Shown here: piece by piece, positions 42,789 to 51,935 of the stretch
How positions within the stretch are numbered: the stretch's first letter is position 1
Layout of the letters: the number at the start of each line of letters is the position of its first letter
NCBI GenBank assembly: GCA_039821555.1
Contig: JBCBNX010000017.1
Coordinates: 1-64,000 of the forward strand
DNA: 64,000 nucleotides
From: Bacteroidota bacterium
Lineage (GTDB): Bacteria > Bacteroidota > Rhodothermia > Rhodothermales > Rubricoccaceae
Direction: 5' to 3'
The notes under the pieces: generated by a model
Database searches by the model: none
What the model was told of the DNA's origin: nothing
The model's input: the letters and a program-made list of their open reading frames with translations, nothing else
Translations under genes and position numbers: made by a program

Positions 42789-43298
42789 ATGCGCCGCGCG
42801 CTGCTCGTCCTGCTCCTTCTCGGTCCGACTTCTGCGGTGGCACAGGAGACGCTCGGCATTCCCGACGCGCCGGTGCTGTGGCTGGGCGCGGGGACGGTCC
42901 CCGGCATCGGCCTGCAGGCGAGCTATGCGCTCCCCCTCGCAACGCTCCTCACGCGCGAGGCGACGTTCTACGCGGGCTTCACCCCGCGCAAGGATGGCGC
43001 CGATGGCGAACTGCGCATCGCGGCGGGCGTCGGTGGGAGCATTCGGGTGCTGCGGGCCGGCAACCTCACCGGCGCGCTCAACGCCGAGCGTGCCGACCTC
43101 GACGTGGGTCTGCGCTTCGGGCCGTCGTTCCTCTTCGCGCTCTACGAGCAGACGGCGGCCAGCCGCGCCCGCGCGTTTCGCGTCTTCATCGATCCGTTCG
43201 TGCGCGGCGCCTACCAGTTCGAGAGCGGCCTCGTGGTCTACGGCGAACTCGGCGCACAGGACCCGAGCGTGCGACTTGGTATTGGCTTGGGACTATAG
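42789..43298 (+). CDS. Secreted or outer-membrane protein of unknown function
   Basis: ATG 42789 begins a clean signal peptide (LLVLLLLGPTSAVAQ). The 169-residue protein is built of alternating hydrophobic and polar residues with aromatic girdles (ATFYAGFTPRKDG, VGLRFGPSFLFALYEQT, VRGAYQFESGLVVYGELG). This looks like a small beta-barrel. The final residues (GLGL, without a terminal Phe/Tyr) do not prove outer-membrane insertion. No family is recognised. Confidence 0.6.
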   Translation: MRRALLVLLLLGPTSAVAQETLGIPDAPVLWLGAGTVPGIGLQASYALPLATLLTREATFYAGFTPRKDGADGELRIAAGVGGSIRVLRAGNLTGALNAERADLDVGLRFGPSFLFALYEQTAASRARAFRVFIDPFVRGAYQFESGLVVYGELGAQDPSVRLGIGLGL

Positions 43299-43412
43299 GT
43301 GCCTACTCCAAAGAAGTAACTAGATGAAAGTCGACATTGTAGTCTGAGTTGATTACAGTTTGGGTAACGGCTTCCTACTCGAGGAGTCTGGTTCATCTAC
43401 AACTACTCACAG

Positions 43413-44029
43413 ATGCTAAATCTAATCCCCCCACCTTACGAGCGTCAGTAGTGCTCTGGCTCTGATGCTATGCCTAGCGATATCGCTGTTTGCAGGATGT
43501 GACGAACAAGCTCCGACAGGGCCAAATGTTCAGAGCTTAAGCGCTAGTTCTTCCGTCAGCATTGCCGAGCATCCAGCCTATAGGACCATGCTGTAGACGC
43601 AGCGCACGGTCTACAATCACCTGTCGGCAGCCGTCGGCAGCCGTCGGCAGCGGCGCAGACATCGCGCAGCTGAAAGCCGATTATGCTGCCGAGAACTATG
43701 ACGCGATGTATGAATCGATCGCGCTCTCTCCCTCCGAGGTGTCTTTGCTAGACCAGACCTATTCGCAAGCGTTTGAGACGCTGCGCGATGAGTACCCGAA
43801 CGAAGTTGTAGAAGAAGCTCGTCAGGGTTGTGCTCAGGGTACAGACCAACTCGACCTCGTGGCTTCTCTCGTTGCAGACAGCGCTCGCACCGCATTTGCG
43901 GCGAAAGAAGATGGCTGTGGGCTAGGCGGCTACGCCTGTGCTATAGCGTGTGGGCTAGCTTCTCCGACTATCATCGTGGCAACGCTTTGCGGTGTATCGT
44001 GCTACTGTGGCTTCTGTGCAGAATGCTGA
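43413..44029 (+). pseudogene. Disrupted gene for a Cys-rich secreted lipoprotein
   Basis: Three lesions split one coding region. (1) ATG 43413 joins a lipoprotein signal (MLCLAISLFAGC, from 43465) only if one C of the CCCCCC run at about 43427 is removed; this lesion is the least certain, since 43465 may be the true start. (2) TAG at 43594-43596 stops that frame. (3) A 10-bp unit (TCGGCAGCCG) present three times at about 43622-43652 shifts the frame; with one unit fewer the reading becomes LSAAVGSGADIAQLKADYAA and continues to 44029. The C-terminal 40 residues hold eight Cys (CGLGGYACAIAC, CGVSCYCGFCAEC), reminiscent of halocin-C8-like peptides. Function is unknown. Confidence 0.6.
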
Positions 44030-44072
44030 TCACGGAACGGCCGGCCAGACAAAAACTAAACGCCATATTGCC

Positions 44073-44303
44073 ATGGAATGGATCTCAATTCTTCTCATCG
44101 CGCTCATCCTCACAGGCATATACGTGGGTTCGAAGCGGCTGCCCGCCTCGTGGCGGCTCGCCATCGCGGCCCCGCTCGCGCTCTACGTTGGTTATGCACT
44201 CTTCGCGCGCGGTGAGACGTTTCCGCTCATCGTGTTCGCAAGTGCCCTCGCACTAGGAAGCGTTCAGATGCTACGGCAGCGACAAGCTCCAAGAGTGGAG
44301 TGA
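44073..44303 (+). CDS. Small membrane protein
   Basis: The 76-residue protein from ATG 44073 has three hydrophobic segments (ISILLIALILTGIYV, LAIAAPLALYVGYALF, LIVFASALALGSVQML) and a basic end. It lies 43 bp after the Cys-rich pseudogene in the same direction. Pairing of a Cys-rich exported peptide with a small membrane protein recalls bacteriocin/immunity pairs, but nothing else supports that. An upstream start at 43992 overlaps the pseudogene and is less likely. Confidence 0.5.
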   Translation: MEWISILLIALILTGIYVGSKRLPASWRLAIAAPLALYVGYALFARGETFPLIVFASALALGSVQMLRQRQAPRVE

Positions 44304-44365
44304 TACCCTGCTGTACGTTCTCGACACCGAGGCTACTGCGTTCCGACGCGGTGGCCTCGTTGCGT

Positions 44366-44656
44366 CTACCGGAACACGATCTCGCGGATGACCTCGCGGC
44401 CGAGGTGCTGGTTGAGCCGCTCGCGCCAGCGCTCGCGCTGGAGGTGGAGCTGGTGCCGCCACATCGCCGAGGTGAGGTGCACGAACAGCACGCCCTCGCG
44501 CACCCACACCTTCGACGTGACGCCGTTGACCGTCGGCCCGGCGAGGTGCGCCCACTGCTCGATGGCCCGCACCTCGTCGATGCGTTGCCGGGCGCCCATC
44601 CGGTCGATGACGGACTGGAGCACGGCGCCGAGCGATTGGGGACTGCTGGAGGACAT
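44366..44656 (-). CDS. DUF721 / DciA-like protein
   Basis: The 96-residue protein has the DUF721 pattern: SLGAVLQSVIDRMGARQRID, then EQWAHLAGPTVNGVT, VWVREGVLFVHL and SAMWRHQLHLQRERWRERLN. DciA proteins help load the replicative helicase in bacteria lacking DnaC; here only the KH-like core is present, as in the Bacteroidota version. ATG 44656 is chosen by match to the family start. It is divergent from the TolC gene at 44836. Confidence 0.8.
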   Translation of the reverse strand: MSSSSPQSLGAVLQSVIDRMGARQRIDEVRAIEQWAHLAGPTVNGVTSKVWVREGVLFVHLTSAMWRHQLHLQRERWRERLNQHLGREVIREIVFR

Positions 44657-44835
44657 CAGGCGAGGGGGATGGTGGTCTGTAAAGGTGCTGGTGGGCTGGT
44701 GCCGTGTCAAGCGAAGAATCGCGGCGGCGTTACCCGTCGGCGTCGCGGCTCGGCTGTCCGGGACTTCGGTTCGTCCTCGACTCGCACCGCGCGGGTACTT
44801 TGCGGCCGTCGTCCATCAGCCTTCGGTTTCGTTTC

Positions 44836-46227
44836 ATGCGCCTGCTCCTGCTGCTCCTGCTCACGGCCCCGCTCGCGGCGGCCCAGCCGTCCGCCTCGCC
44901 GGACACGCTCCGCCTCGACCTCGCCGAGGCCATGCAGCGCGCGCTCAACGACAGCCCGGAGGTTGCCATCGAAGCAGCGGGGCAGGACTTCGCCGAGGCC
45001 CGCGCGCAGCAGGCGCGGCGCTCGCGCTATGCCACCGAGTTCACGCTCACCACCGGCCATGCCGTCGCACCCGGCCTGAGAGGAGTCGACCCGGTGCTGG
45101 ATCCCAACGCGCAGTACCTCAACTCCGAACTCCGCAACGACTGGGCTGACCCGCGGCCCTACAACCAGTACGAGGTCGAACTCCTCCAGCCGCTCTACAC
45201 CGCGGGTGAGTTGGGCGGGCAGATCGCTGCGGCGGAGGCCGGTGTCCGTCTGGAAGCGGCGGAGGTGGACCAGAAGGCAAGCGAGGTCGCGCTGCGGACC
45301 GGCGACCTCTACTACACGCTCCTGCTCACGCAGCGCCTCGACGCGCTCACCGCGGAGGCGGGCGATGCGCTCAGCGTGGCGCAGCGCGAGCTTCAGGCGC
45401 TCCTCGACGAGGGCGATCCGGACGTGGACGACGCCGACCTCTTTCAACTGCGGCTCTTCGAGCAGGAGTACCGCCGCCAGGTAGCCGAAGTGCGCGAGCA
45501 GGCGGCGCTGGCGCGGATCGCGCTCGCCCGGCAGGTGCTCACGCCCAACGCCGTCGTCGTGCCCGCCGACCTCGACCTCACGGCGGTGACCTTTCAACGG
45601 GACGCCCTTGGTGTCTACCAGGACGTCGCGCTGGCACAGCGCTCGGAGATGCGCCGGGCGCAGGCAGGCTATGCCGCGCGCGACGCGCTCGTCCGGGTGG
45701 CGCGCTCCGATTTCTACCCGAAGCTCTTCCTCAGCATCACCCAGGGCGGACGTTATGCGGCCGGACGTCGGCAGCAGGCCAACCCCTACGTCTCCGATGA
45801 TTTCCTGGGGACGGGCCTCCGCGCTGGCGTGGGCATTCGCCTCAACCTCGCCTACCACCAGACGCGCGCCAAGGTCGCCCAGGCTATCGCCGAGCGCGAC
45901 GAGGTCCGCGCCCAGCGCACCGCCGCCGAGCAACTCATCCTGTTCGACGTCGAGGAGGCCTACCGGCAACTCGTGATCGCCGAGGAGGCGCTTGTGTCTC
46001 GCCAGGAAGCGACCTCCATCGCGGGCGACTGGCTGCGCACCGAGCAGATCAACGCCGACCTCGGCTTCGGGACGACGGACAACCTCGTCGCTGCTGTCCG
46101 CGCCGACCTCGACGCCCGCGCCGCTGAACTCGCTGCGGTCCGCGCCTACAACGTGGCCGTGCTCACGCTCCTCGACGCCACTGGCACGCTCCCGACACGC
46201 CTGGCCAGCGGCGCACTGTTCGATTGA
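44836..46227 (+). CDS. TolC-family outer-membrane protein
   Basis: ATG 44836 starts a signal peptide (LLLLLLLTAPLAAAQ). The 463-residue length and two coiled-coil/beta repeats fit TolC: LDLAEAMQRALNDSPEV at the start, YNQYEVELLQPLYTAGELGG as the first strand, and AGVGIRLNLAYHQTRAKVAQ as the second. No adaptor or pump gene is adjacent, so its partner lies elsewhere. Unlike the TolC at 6983 it has no extra N-terminal domain. Confidence 0.88.
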   Translation: MRLLLLLLLTAPLAAAQPSASPDTLRLDLAEAMQRALNDSPEVAIEAAGQDFAEARAQQARRSRYATEFTLTTGHAVAPGLRGVDPVLDPNAQYLNSELRNDWADPRPYNQYEVELLQPLYTAGELGGQIAAAEAGVRLEAAEVDQKASEVALRTGDLYYTLLLTQRLDALTAEAGDALSVAQRELQALLDEGDPDVDDADLFQLRLFEQEYRRQVAEVREQAALARIALARQVLTPNAVVVPADLDLTAVTFQRDALGVYQDVALAQRSEMRRAQAGYAARDALVRVARSDFYPKLFLSITQGGRYAAGRRQQANPYVSDDFLGTGLRAGVGIRLNLAYHQTRAKVAQAIAERDEVRAQRTAAEQLILFDVEEAYRQLVIAEEALVSRQEATSIAGDWLRTEQINADLGFGTTDNLVAAVRADLDARAAELAAVRAYNVAVLTLLDATGTLPTRLASGALFD

Positions 46228-46354
46228 GGCGGCTCGCTACTAACCGCTATGCTGGTGCGCCCGGGTGCGCGCCCGCGTGACGCCATGCCAGACGAGGCCG
46301 CCGATCAGGACGAGTGCCGGAATGCACCGGCGATGCAAACGAGCACCGGCCCCA

Positions 46355-46807
46355 TTACGCCTCCCCTTTCTTCGCCGCTGCTTTTTGCAATGCACGGTAG
46401 GCGCCGCACCACCAGTCGGAGTCGCGGGTGAGCTTGGTCACGGTCACGTCCTGGAAGCGTGGTACGAGGGCAATCAGCGCGGGCGGGATGGCTGCCCAGT
46501 CCTGCGCCAGCAGCAGCGCTTCGAGGTCGTCGGCGGCGTAGCGCGCCCAGAGCCAGTCGGCGCGCAGCTTCTCGGACTTCTTCCAGTAGTTGCGCTCGTC
46601 CCAGGCGTGCGCGCTCTCGTCGATGGTGCGGTAGATGCCGCGCAGGTTGTGGACGAGGAAGGCTACCATGTCGCGCGCCTCCTCGTCGAAGCGACCCGTG
46701 GCGAGGCCCGCGTTCTGGGCAAGCAGGCGGAGGACTTCGGCGCACGAGCGCTGGTGAGCGCGACGGCGCTTGGCGGGCGTGTCGCCGGTTTGGATGACGC
46801 GGCCCAT
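46355..46807 (-). CDS. Conserved cytoplasmic protein of unknown function
   Basis: The 150-residue protein begins MGRVIQTGDTPAKRRRAHQR. It is helical, with conserved-looking Trp residues (AHAWDERNYWKKSEKLRADW). Similar proteins with the order 'MGR, R-x-basic, ETIDxS-x-AWExRxYW' occur in other phyla, to my recollection, without known role. ATG 46807 is chosen because the preceding codons have no such similarity. It is convergent with the TolC gene. Confidence 0.6.
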   Translation of the reverse strand: MGRVIQTGDTPAKRRRAHQRSCAEVLRLLAQNAGLATGRFDEEARDMVAFLVHNLRGIYRTIDESAHAWDERNYWKKSEKLRADWLWARYAADDLEALLLAQDWAAIPPALIALVPRFQDVTVTKLTRDSDWWCGAYRALQKAAAKKGEA

Positions 46808-47036
46808 GGCGGCGGGGGTTGATGAGCGAAGCAGACGGCGAGAAACTACGGCGATTCGCGGCGAAGGACCGGGCGTGACAGTCTCCTCGAAGGGAGCAAT
46901 TTGGTGACGCCCCAGCGACCTGCTGACTCTGCGACGATTCGCGGCCTGAATACTGTCAAAAAGTCTAGCAGCGAGCCGGGCCCGTGCGTATTCTGACGGC
47001 GAGGCTAAGTCGTTAGAGCGTGTACCCTGGGGTAAG

Positions 47037-50000
47037 GTGCTGGGTCGCTGGATTGGTTGCATATTGCTGGGCGCGCTGACGGTCGGAAGCGGTGCCGCGC
47101 AGCGTGCGGATTTGCGTTTCGAGCATCTGACGATCGAAGACGGCTTGCCGCAGACGTTCGCGACGTCCGTAGCTCGTGATTCGCTCGGCTTCCTTTGGTT
47201 TGGCACGGCAGGCGGCCTAGCGCGCTACGACGGGTATCAGTTCGATGTCTTCGAGCTAGACCCGGACGACCCGGCTTCCTTGCCGGATCCGGTCGTGCGT
47301 GCTCTGCTCGTGGCCCGCGACGGCACCCTGTGGGTAGGGATGAACAGCGCCGGGGCCGCGCGTTTCCTACCGAGCACGCAGCAGTTCGAGCGCATCCCGG
47401 TCGGTGTGCCCGACGCCGCGCATCTTCCCAACGGCCAGGTCAACGCCCTCCACCAGAGTGCGGATGGTGCGCTGTGGATCGGAACTGCCGACGGCCTCGT
47501 GCGGCGCGACCCGGCGACGGGAGCGCTAGTGCACCTGCGGGATGGCGGCCGCTTTAGCGTCACGGCGCTCGCGGACGCCGAGGGGGGCGGCCTCTGGGTG
47601 GGTATGCAAAACGGGCGGCTCTACCACGTGGCCCCGGGCACACGCGTGCTCCGGCGTCAGGACCTCGCTGGCGTGGAAGCGTCGGGAGTGAGCGTGGTCA
47701 GCTTGCACGACCGCGAAGGCCGTTTGTGGATGGGTACTTCTGACGGGCTGCGCGCCTACAATCCAGGTACCGGAACGGCACAGGCCTTCGATGCGGCGCT
47801 GCTCCAGCAGCCGATCGAGACGCTTTTTGCTGAGCCGAACGGGTGGCTGTGGCTCTCCACCCCCGAAGGGTTTGTGCTCTTCGACACGAACACCGAGCAG
47901 GTCATCACGGTGCGCTCGAACGCTCCGGGCAACGCGATCAACCTGCCGCAGGCCCCCGCGCTGGATGTGCTCTACGACTCCGCAGGGATGTTCTGGATCG
48001 CCACGGCAGGCAGTGGGGTGGCCTACGCGGACTTCCAGACCTCGCCCATCGGCGTCTACCGCAGTGAGCCCGGTGCTCTGGCCTCACCGAGTCTCCGCTC
48101 GATCGCGTCGGACTCGCTTGCGATTTGGGCGGGCTTGAACTCGCAAGGCCTGAACCGCATCGACCGCGTGACCGGCACGGTGACCCGCTACCCGCTGCCT
48201 GCGCCGCCGCCGGGGGTCCCCTGGACCAACCAGGACGACGCCACGGTGTACGGCCTCGACTTCGACCGGCAAGGGCGGCTGTGGTCGGTGGTACAGTGGG
48301 GCGTGCGGCGGCACACCGTCTCGGGCGCCGTGGCGCAGACTTACCTATTCCCCAGCGCGGCCTATGGTATCTGGCGCCCAGCGTTCGTGCACGAGGACCA
48401 GGCGGGCACTCTGTGGGTAGGGGGCAGCGTCCTCGCCACGCTTGATCCGGTGACCGGGCAGTTCGAGGAGAGCCTCCCCACGATCGTACGCGCGGTCCAC
48501 GAAGCCGCCGACGGCGTGCTCTGGCTCGCCTCGAACGACGGCCTCCTCCGCTACGACCCGCGAACGGGCGCCCGCGCCTCGTTCCGGCACGACCCCGCCG
48601 ACCCCGCCTCGATCCCGAACGACGCTCTCCAGGCCGTCGCGGCACAGGGCGACTCCGTGCTCTGGCTCGGCAGCGCCGCCGGCGTCGCGCGCTTCGACGT
48701 GGCGACCGGGCAAGCGACACGCTACTCCCGGTCCAACTCGCTGCTCCCCAACAACTTCGTCAACGGCGTGCTTGTGGACGACACGGGGTACGTCTGGGTG
48801 AGCACCAACGGCGGCCTCGCGCGCCTCGACCCGGCTACTGGCGCCGTGACCACGCTCAGCGCAACACGTGGGGTGCAAGGCCGCGAGTTCAACCGTGGGG
48901 CCTACCACAAAGCAGCCGATGGGACCCTGATGTTCGGCGGAATCGACGGGCTCAACGTATTCAAGCCGTCACGGCTGCGCGACAACCCATACCCGCCCGC
49001 TGTGCAGCTTCGGCGGATCGTTGCCGGCGCCGACGTCCTTGTACCAGGTCCCGGTGCGCTTGCCGCAATGCTGGACGACGGAGAGTCACTGCGCCTACGG
49101 TCCGACCAAGACGTGCTCTCGTTCGAGTACGTCGGCTTGCACTACGCCGCGCCAGAGGAGAACCGCTACCAGTTCATCCTCGACGGGGCCGATGCGGACT
49201 GGCAGCCTCTCACGGCGAGCCGCGAGGCCCGGTACACGCACCTGCCTCCAGGCTCCTATGCGTTTCGTGTACGTGCTCGCAGCGCCTACGGCGTCTGGAG
49301 CGACGACGTGACGCTGGCGCGCCTTGTGCTGCCACCTCCGTGGTGGGCTACCTGGTGGTTCCAGCTGCTGCTCGTTGCAGGAGTGCTGGGGACCATCGGC
49401 GCCCTCGTCCAGTGGCGAACGACCGAGGCGCGCGCCCGCGCGCGGAGGCTGCGCATCGAGGTGGCAAACCGGACCAGCGACCTCACCCGAGAACAGGCGC
49501 AGACGGCCCGGCAGGCCGAAGCGCTCGAAGTCGCCAACCAGCAGCAGCGGCGCCTCTTTGCTAACCTCAGTCACGAGACGCGCACGCCCCTCACGCTCAT
49601 CCTCAGCCCCGTCGAAGACACGCTCGCTCGCGACGACCTCACGGACGACCTGCGTGCGATGCTGGAGCGCGTCCGGCAAAACGGACGCCGGCTACTCCAC
49701 CTCATCGACCAGATCCTCGACCTCTCGCGCATGGAAGTCGGGCAGACCCAGGTCCGCCTCCAGCGCGTCGACCTCGGCGAGTTCGTTGCTGCGCTCGCGG
49801 TCGCGTTCGAAGGCCATGCCACCCGGCGCGGACTCGTCCTCTCCTGGGGGACTCCCGACGAGCGCGTGGTCGGCGACTTCGACGTGGCGTTGCTCGAACA
49901 CATCCTCTTCAACCTCACCGCCAACGCCATCAAGTACACGCCCGAGGGTGGCAAGGTGCGTGTGTCGCTCTCGGTCGAGGACGAGGGCGCGACCGCTGCG

Positions 50001-51101
50001 CTGCGGGTCCGCGACACGGGCATCGGCATTCCCCCAGACCAGATCGATCGCATCTGGGAGCGGTTTGCGCTTGTGGACGAGGGGCAGGCGAGCAGCACCG
50101 GCATCGGGCTGGCGCTCGTGCAGGAGGCCGTCGAACTCCTCGGCGGCACCGTCGGTGTGGAGAGCCGTCCAGGCTTTGGCACCACGTTCACCGTGCGCCT
50201 TCCTGTCCAGGACGCTCAGCTAGACGGGGCTCCCGTCGGCGAAGCCTACGTGCCGCAGGCAGACCTGGCCGATGCCGTTCCCGCTCAGCCACCTACCGTC
50301 ACAGGCCGACTTGCGGGCTACGCTGCCGCGGACCGAACGACGGTGCTGGTGGTCGAAGACGCCGCTGACGTACGGGCCTACCTGGCGAGTCTGCTTCGGG
50401 CCGACTACCTCGTCGTGGAGGCCGCCGACGGCGAGGCTGGGCTGGCCAAGGCCCGCGAGCGGACGCCGGACCTCGTGGTGAGCGATGTGGCGATGCCTCG
50501 CATGGACGGGCTGGCGCTCGCCGAAGCGCTACGCGCCGACCCCGACCTCGGCTTTGTGCCAATTGTGCTCCTCACCGCGCGGGCCGACGTAGAAGACCGC
50601 GTCGCCGGGCTCGAGTCGGGCGCCGATGCCTACCTCGCCAAGCCGTTCGACCCCCGCGAGCTTCGCGCGACCGTGGCCAGCCTGCTGGCTTCGCGCCGGG
50701 CTTGGCGCGAGCGTCACGCCGCTGCTGTGACGCCGGTCATCGACGCGTTCCCTGGAGTCGTTTCCGCAGATGAGGACTTACGGGCGCGCATTGAGGCGGC
50801 CATCCACGAGCACTTCGCGGACCCCGCGTTCTCTGCACGTGACCTCGCGGAGGCGGTCGGCCTGAGCGGTTCGCAGCTGCGCCGCCGGACCCACGAGCTC
50901 CTCAGCGCGACGCCTACCGAGGCGATCCGGGCATACCGACTCGCCCAGGGAGCGTTGCTTCTCCGGAAGGAGTCAGGCACGGTGGCCGAGGTGGCCTACG
51001 CCGTCGGATTCAACAGCGTCTCCTACTTCACTCGGTCGTTCGGGGACGCCTATGGTCGCACGCCGACGGCCTACATCGCCGAGGGCAAAGAAATAGGGTA
51101 G
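47037..51101 (+). CDS. Hybrid two-component system protein: propeller sensor, histidine kinase, receiver and AraC regulator
   Basis: This 1354-residue one-protein signalling chain has: N-terminal membrane/signal helix; about twelve two-component propeller repeats (GLWVGMQNGRLYHVAPGT style, about 30-690); a Y_Y_Y domain (about 700-765); membrane helix WWATWWFQLLLVAGVLGTI (about 768-790); HisKA with phospho-His 846 in FANLSHETRTPLTLI; HATPase with N-box at 959-963 (NLTANAIKY); receiver with Asp 1150 in VVSDVAMPRMDG; and an AraC HTH (about 1250-1354). Bacteroidota use such proteins to sense glycans or peptides outside the cell. The start is GTG 47037. No SusCD-like genes are adjacent, so its targets are not obvious. 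Confidence 0.93.
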   Translation: MLGRWIGCILLGALTVGSGAAQRADLRFEHLTIEDGLPQTFATSVARDSLGFLWFGTAGGLARYDGYQFDVFELDPDDPASLPDPVVRALLVARDGTLWVGMNSAGAARFLPSTQQFERIPVGVPDAAHLPNGQVNALHQSADGALWIGTADGLVRRDPATGALVHLRDGGRFSVTALADAEGGGLWVGMQNGRLYHVAPGTRVLRRQDLAGVEASGVSVVSLHDREGRLWMGTSDGLRAYNPGTGTAQAFDAALLQQPIETLFAEPNGWLWLSTPEGFVLFDTNTEQVITVRSNAPGNAINLPQAPALDVLYDSAGMFWIATAGSGVAYADFQTSPIGVYRSEPGALASPSLRSIASDSLAIWAGLNSQGLNRIDRVTGTVTRYPLPAPPPGVPWTNQDDATVYGLDFDRQGRLWSVVQWGVRRHTVSGAVAQTYLFPSAAYGIWRPAFVHEDQAGTLWVGGSVLATLDPVTGQFEESLPTIVRAVHEAADGVLWLASNDGLLRYDPRTGARASFRHDPADPASIPNDALQAVAAQGDSVLWLGSAAGVARFDVATGQATRYSRSNSLLPNNFVNGVLVDDTGYVWVSTNGGLARLDPATGAVTTLSATRGVQGREFNRGAYHKAADGTLMFGGIDGLNVFKPSRLRDNPYPPAVQLRRIVAGADVLVPGPGALAAMLDDGESLRLRSDQDVLSFEYVGLHYAAPEENRYQFILDGADADWQPLTASREARYTHLPPGSYAFRVRARSAYGVWSDDVTLARLVLPPPWWATWWFQLLLVAGVLGTIGALVQWRTTEARARARRLRIEVANRTSDLTREQAQTARQAEALEVANQQQRRLFANLSHETRTPLTLILSPVEDTLARDDLTDDLRAMLERVRQNGRRLLHLIDQILDLSRMEVGQTQVRLQRVDLGEFVAALAVAFEGHATRRGLVLSWGTPDERVVGDFDVALLEHILFNLTANAIKYTPEGGKVRVSLSVEDEGATAALRVRDTGIGIPPDQIDRIWERFALVDEGQASSTGIGLALVQEAVELLGGTVGVESRPGFGTTFTVRLPVQDAQLDGAPVGEAYVPQADLADAVPAQPPTVTGRLAGYAAADRTTVLVVEDAADVRAYLASLLRADYLVVEAADGEAGLAKARERTPDLVVSDVAMPRMDGLALAEALRADPDLGFVPIVLLTARADVEDRVAGLESGADAYLAKPFDPRELRATVASLLASRRAWRERHAAAVTPVIDAFPGVVSADEDLRARIEAAIHEHFADPAFSARDLAEAVGLSGSQLRRRTHELLSATPTEAIRAYRLAQGALLLRKESGTVAEVAYAVGFNSVSYFTRSFGDAYGRTPTAYIAEGKEIG

Positions 51102-51105
51102 GTCG

Positions 51106-51149
51106 ACCAAGTTCCACACTGACGTGTGTCATTCTGGATGGAACTTGGT
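51106..51149. terminator. Long inverted repeat just after the hybrid kinase gene
   Basis: ACCAAGTTCCA (51106-51116) and TGGAACTTGGT (51139-51149) are perfect 11-bp arms beginning 5 bp after the stop codon. A smaller CACAC/GTGTG stem lies in the 22-bp loop. No T-tract follows on either strand, so it is either a factor-assisted terminator, a 3'-end protecting hairpin, or a binding site. Confidence 0.5.
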
Positions 51150-51375
51150 GTTGCACGATGAGGCGGTAGCAGAGCAGTGCTGTGCACAAAGCGCGCAGGG
51201 GCTTGCGGCATCCGTGCACGGGCGTACTGAACAGTGTTATGCGCGCTTTCTGGTCGCGCACGCGCACAGTGGCTCCCGATACTGAGAGCCCTACCACGGA
51301 ACCCTCCCCCTCATGCTCTGGGCTGCCCTGAGCCTTTCGGTCACTCCCACGGCGCCCTACGCCGTGTCCCCGCGC

Positions 51376-51789
51376 ATGAAGCACGCCATCGACAGCCTCG
51401 ACCTGGACGCGCCCAGACGGGTCCGCGCCGCCGTAGTGTCGGATGCGCCGTCGCTTCAGGTCTTCCTGAAGCACTGCCTGGACCCAGTGTTCGAGGTCGT
51501 GGCGGTTACGGCCGTACATGCCCTCGCGCAGACCGGCATCGAGCTGCTCGTGGCGGATCTCTACACGCTTGACCACCAGACGGAGCCGGATCTGGACCTC
51601 CTGGGCGAGGCCTACCGGGGGGTTCCCCTGCTGATCGCGTCCCAAGAGTCGGCACTGGGGGGGCAGACGCTGCCTGCGGCGGTGGTCGGCCGCCCCTACG
51701 CGACGGTGCTCTTGCCCACGAGCCCCACCGATCTCCGCCGCGCTGCCGCCGCGCTCCTCGCCACCTCCACGAGTTCCCCCTCCCCCTGA
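51376..51789 (+). CDS. Stand-alone receiver-like protein (degenerate REC)
   Basis: The 137-residue protein resembles a response-regulator receiver in layout: first strand VRAAVVSDAPSLQVFLKHCL, FEVVAV, the Asp-strand ELLVADLYTLD, VPLLIAS for the Ser/Thr strand, and GRPYATVLL where KPF would be. The first acidic pair is reduced to one Asp and the conserved Lys is Arg, so phosphorylation is doubtful. It lacks an output domain. It lies downstream of the hybrid kinase. A second, broken copy is at 52891-53317, and that homology supports ATG 51376. Confidence 0.6.
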   Translation: MKHAIDSLDLDAPRRVRAAVVSDAPSLQVFLKHCLDPVFEVVAVTAVHALAQTGIELLVADLYTLDHQTEPDLDLLGEAYRGVPLLIASQESALGGQTLPAAVVGRPYATVLLPTSPTDLRRAAAALLATSTSSPSP

Positions 51790-51881
51790 ACCACCACCAC
51801 GAGTGCCGTGCTCCGTAGGCTAGAGCGGACGCGAGTGCTCGGCAGGGGGAGGGGCCCCATTGCGTGTGTCCCCACACAAAA

Positions 51882-51917
51882 AAGCGCCTCGCTCGAGAGT
51901 AGATGAGCGAGGCGCTT
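51882..51917 (-). terminator. Rho-independent terminator
   Basis: On the minus strand AAGCGCCTCGCTC (51917-51905) pairs perfectly with GAGCGAGGCGCTT (51894-51882), followed by TTTTGTG. It serves the lipoprotein gene at 51936-52541 and could also stop the convergent receiver-like gene. Confidence 0.85.
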
Positions 51918-51935
51918 CAGGTTGGTCCGGGTCGT

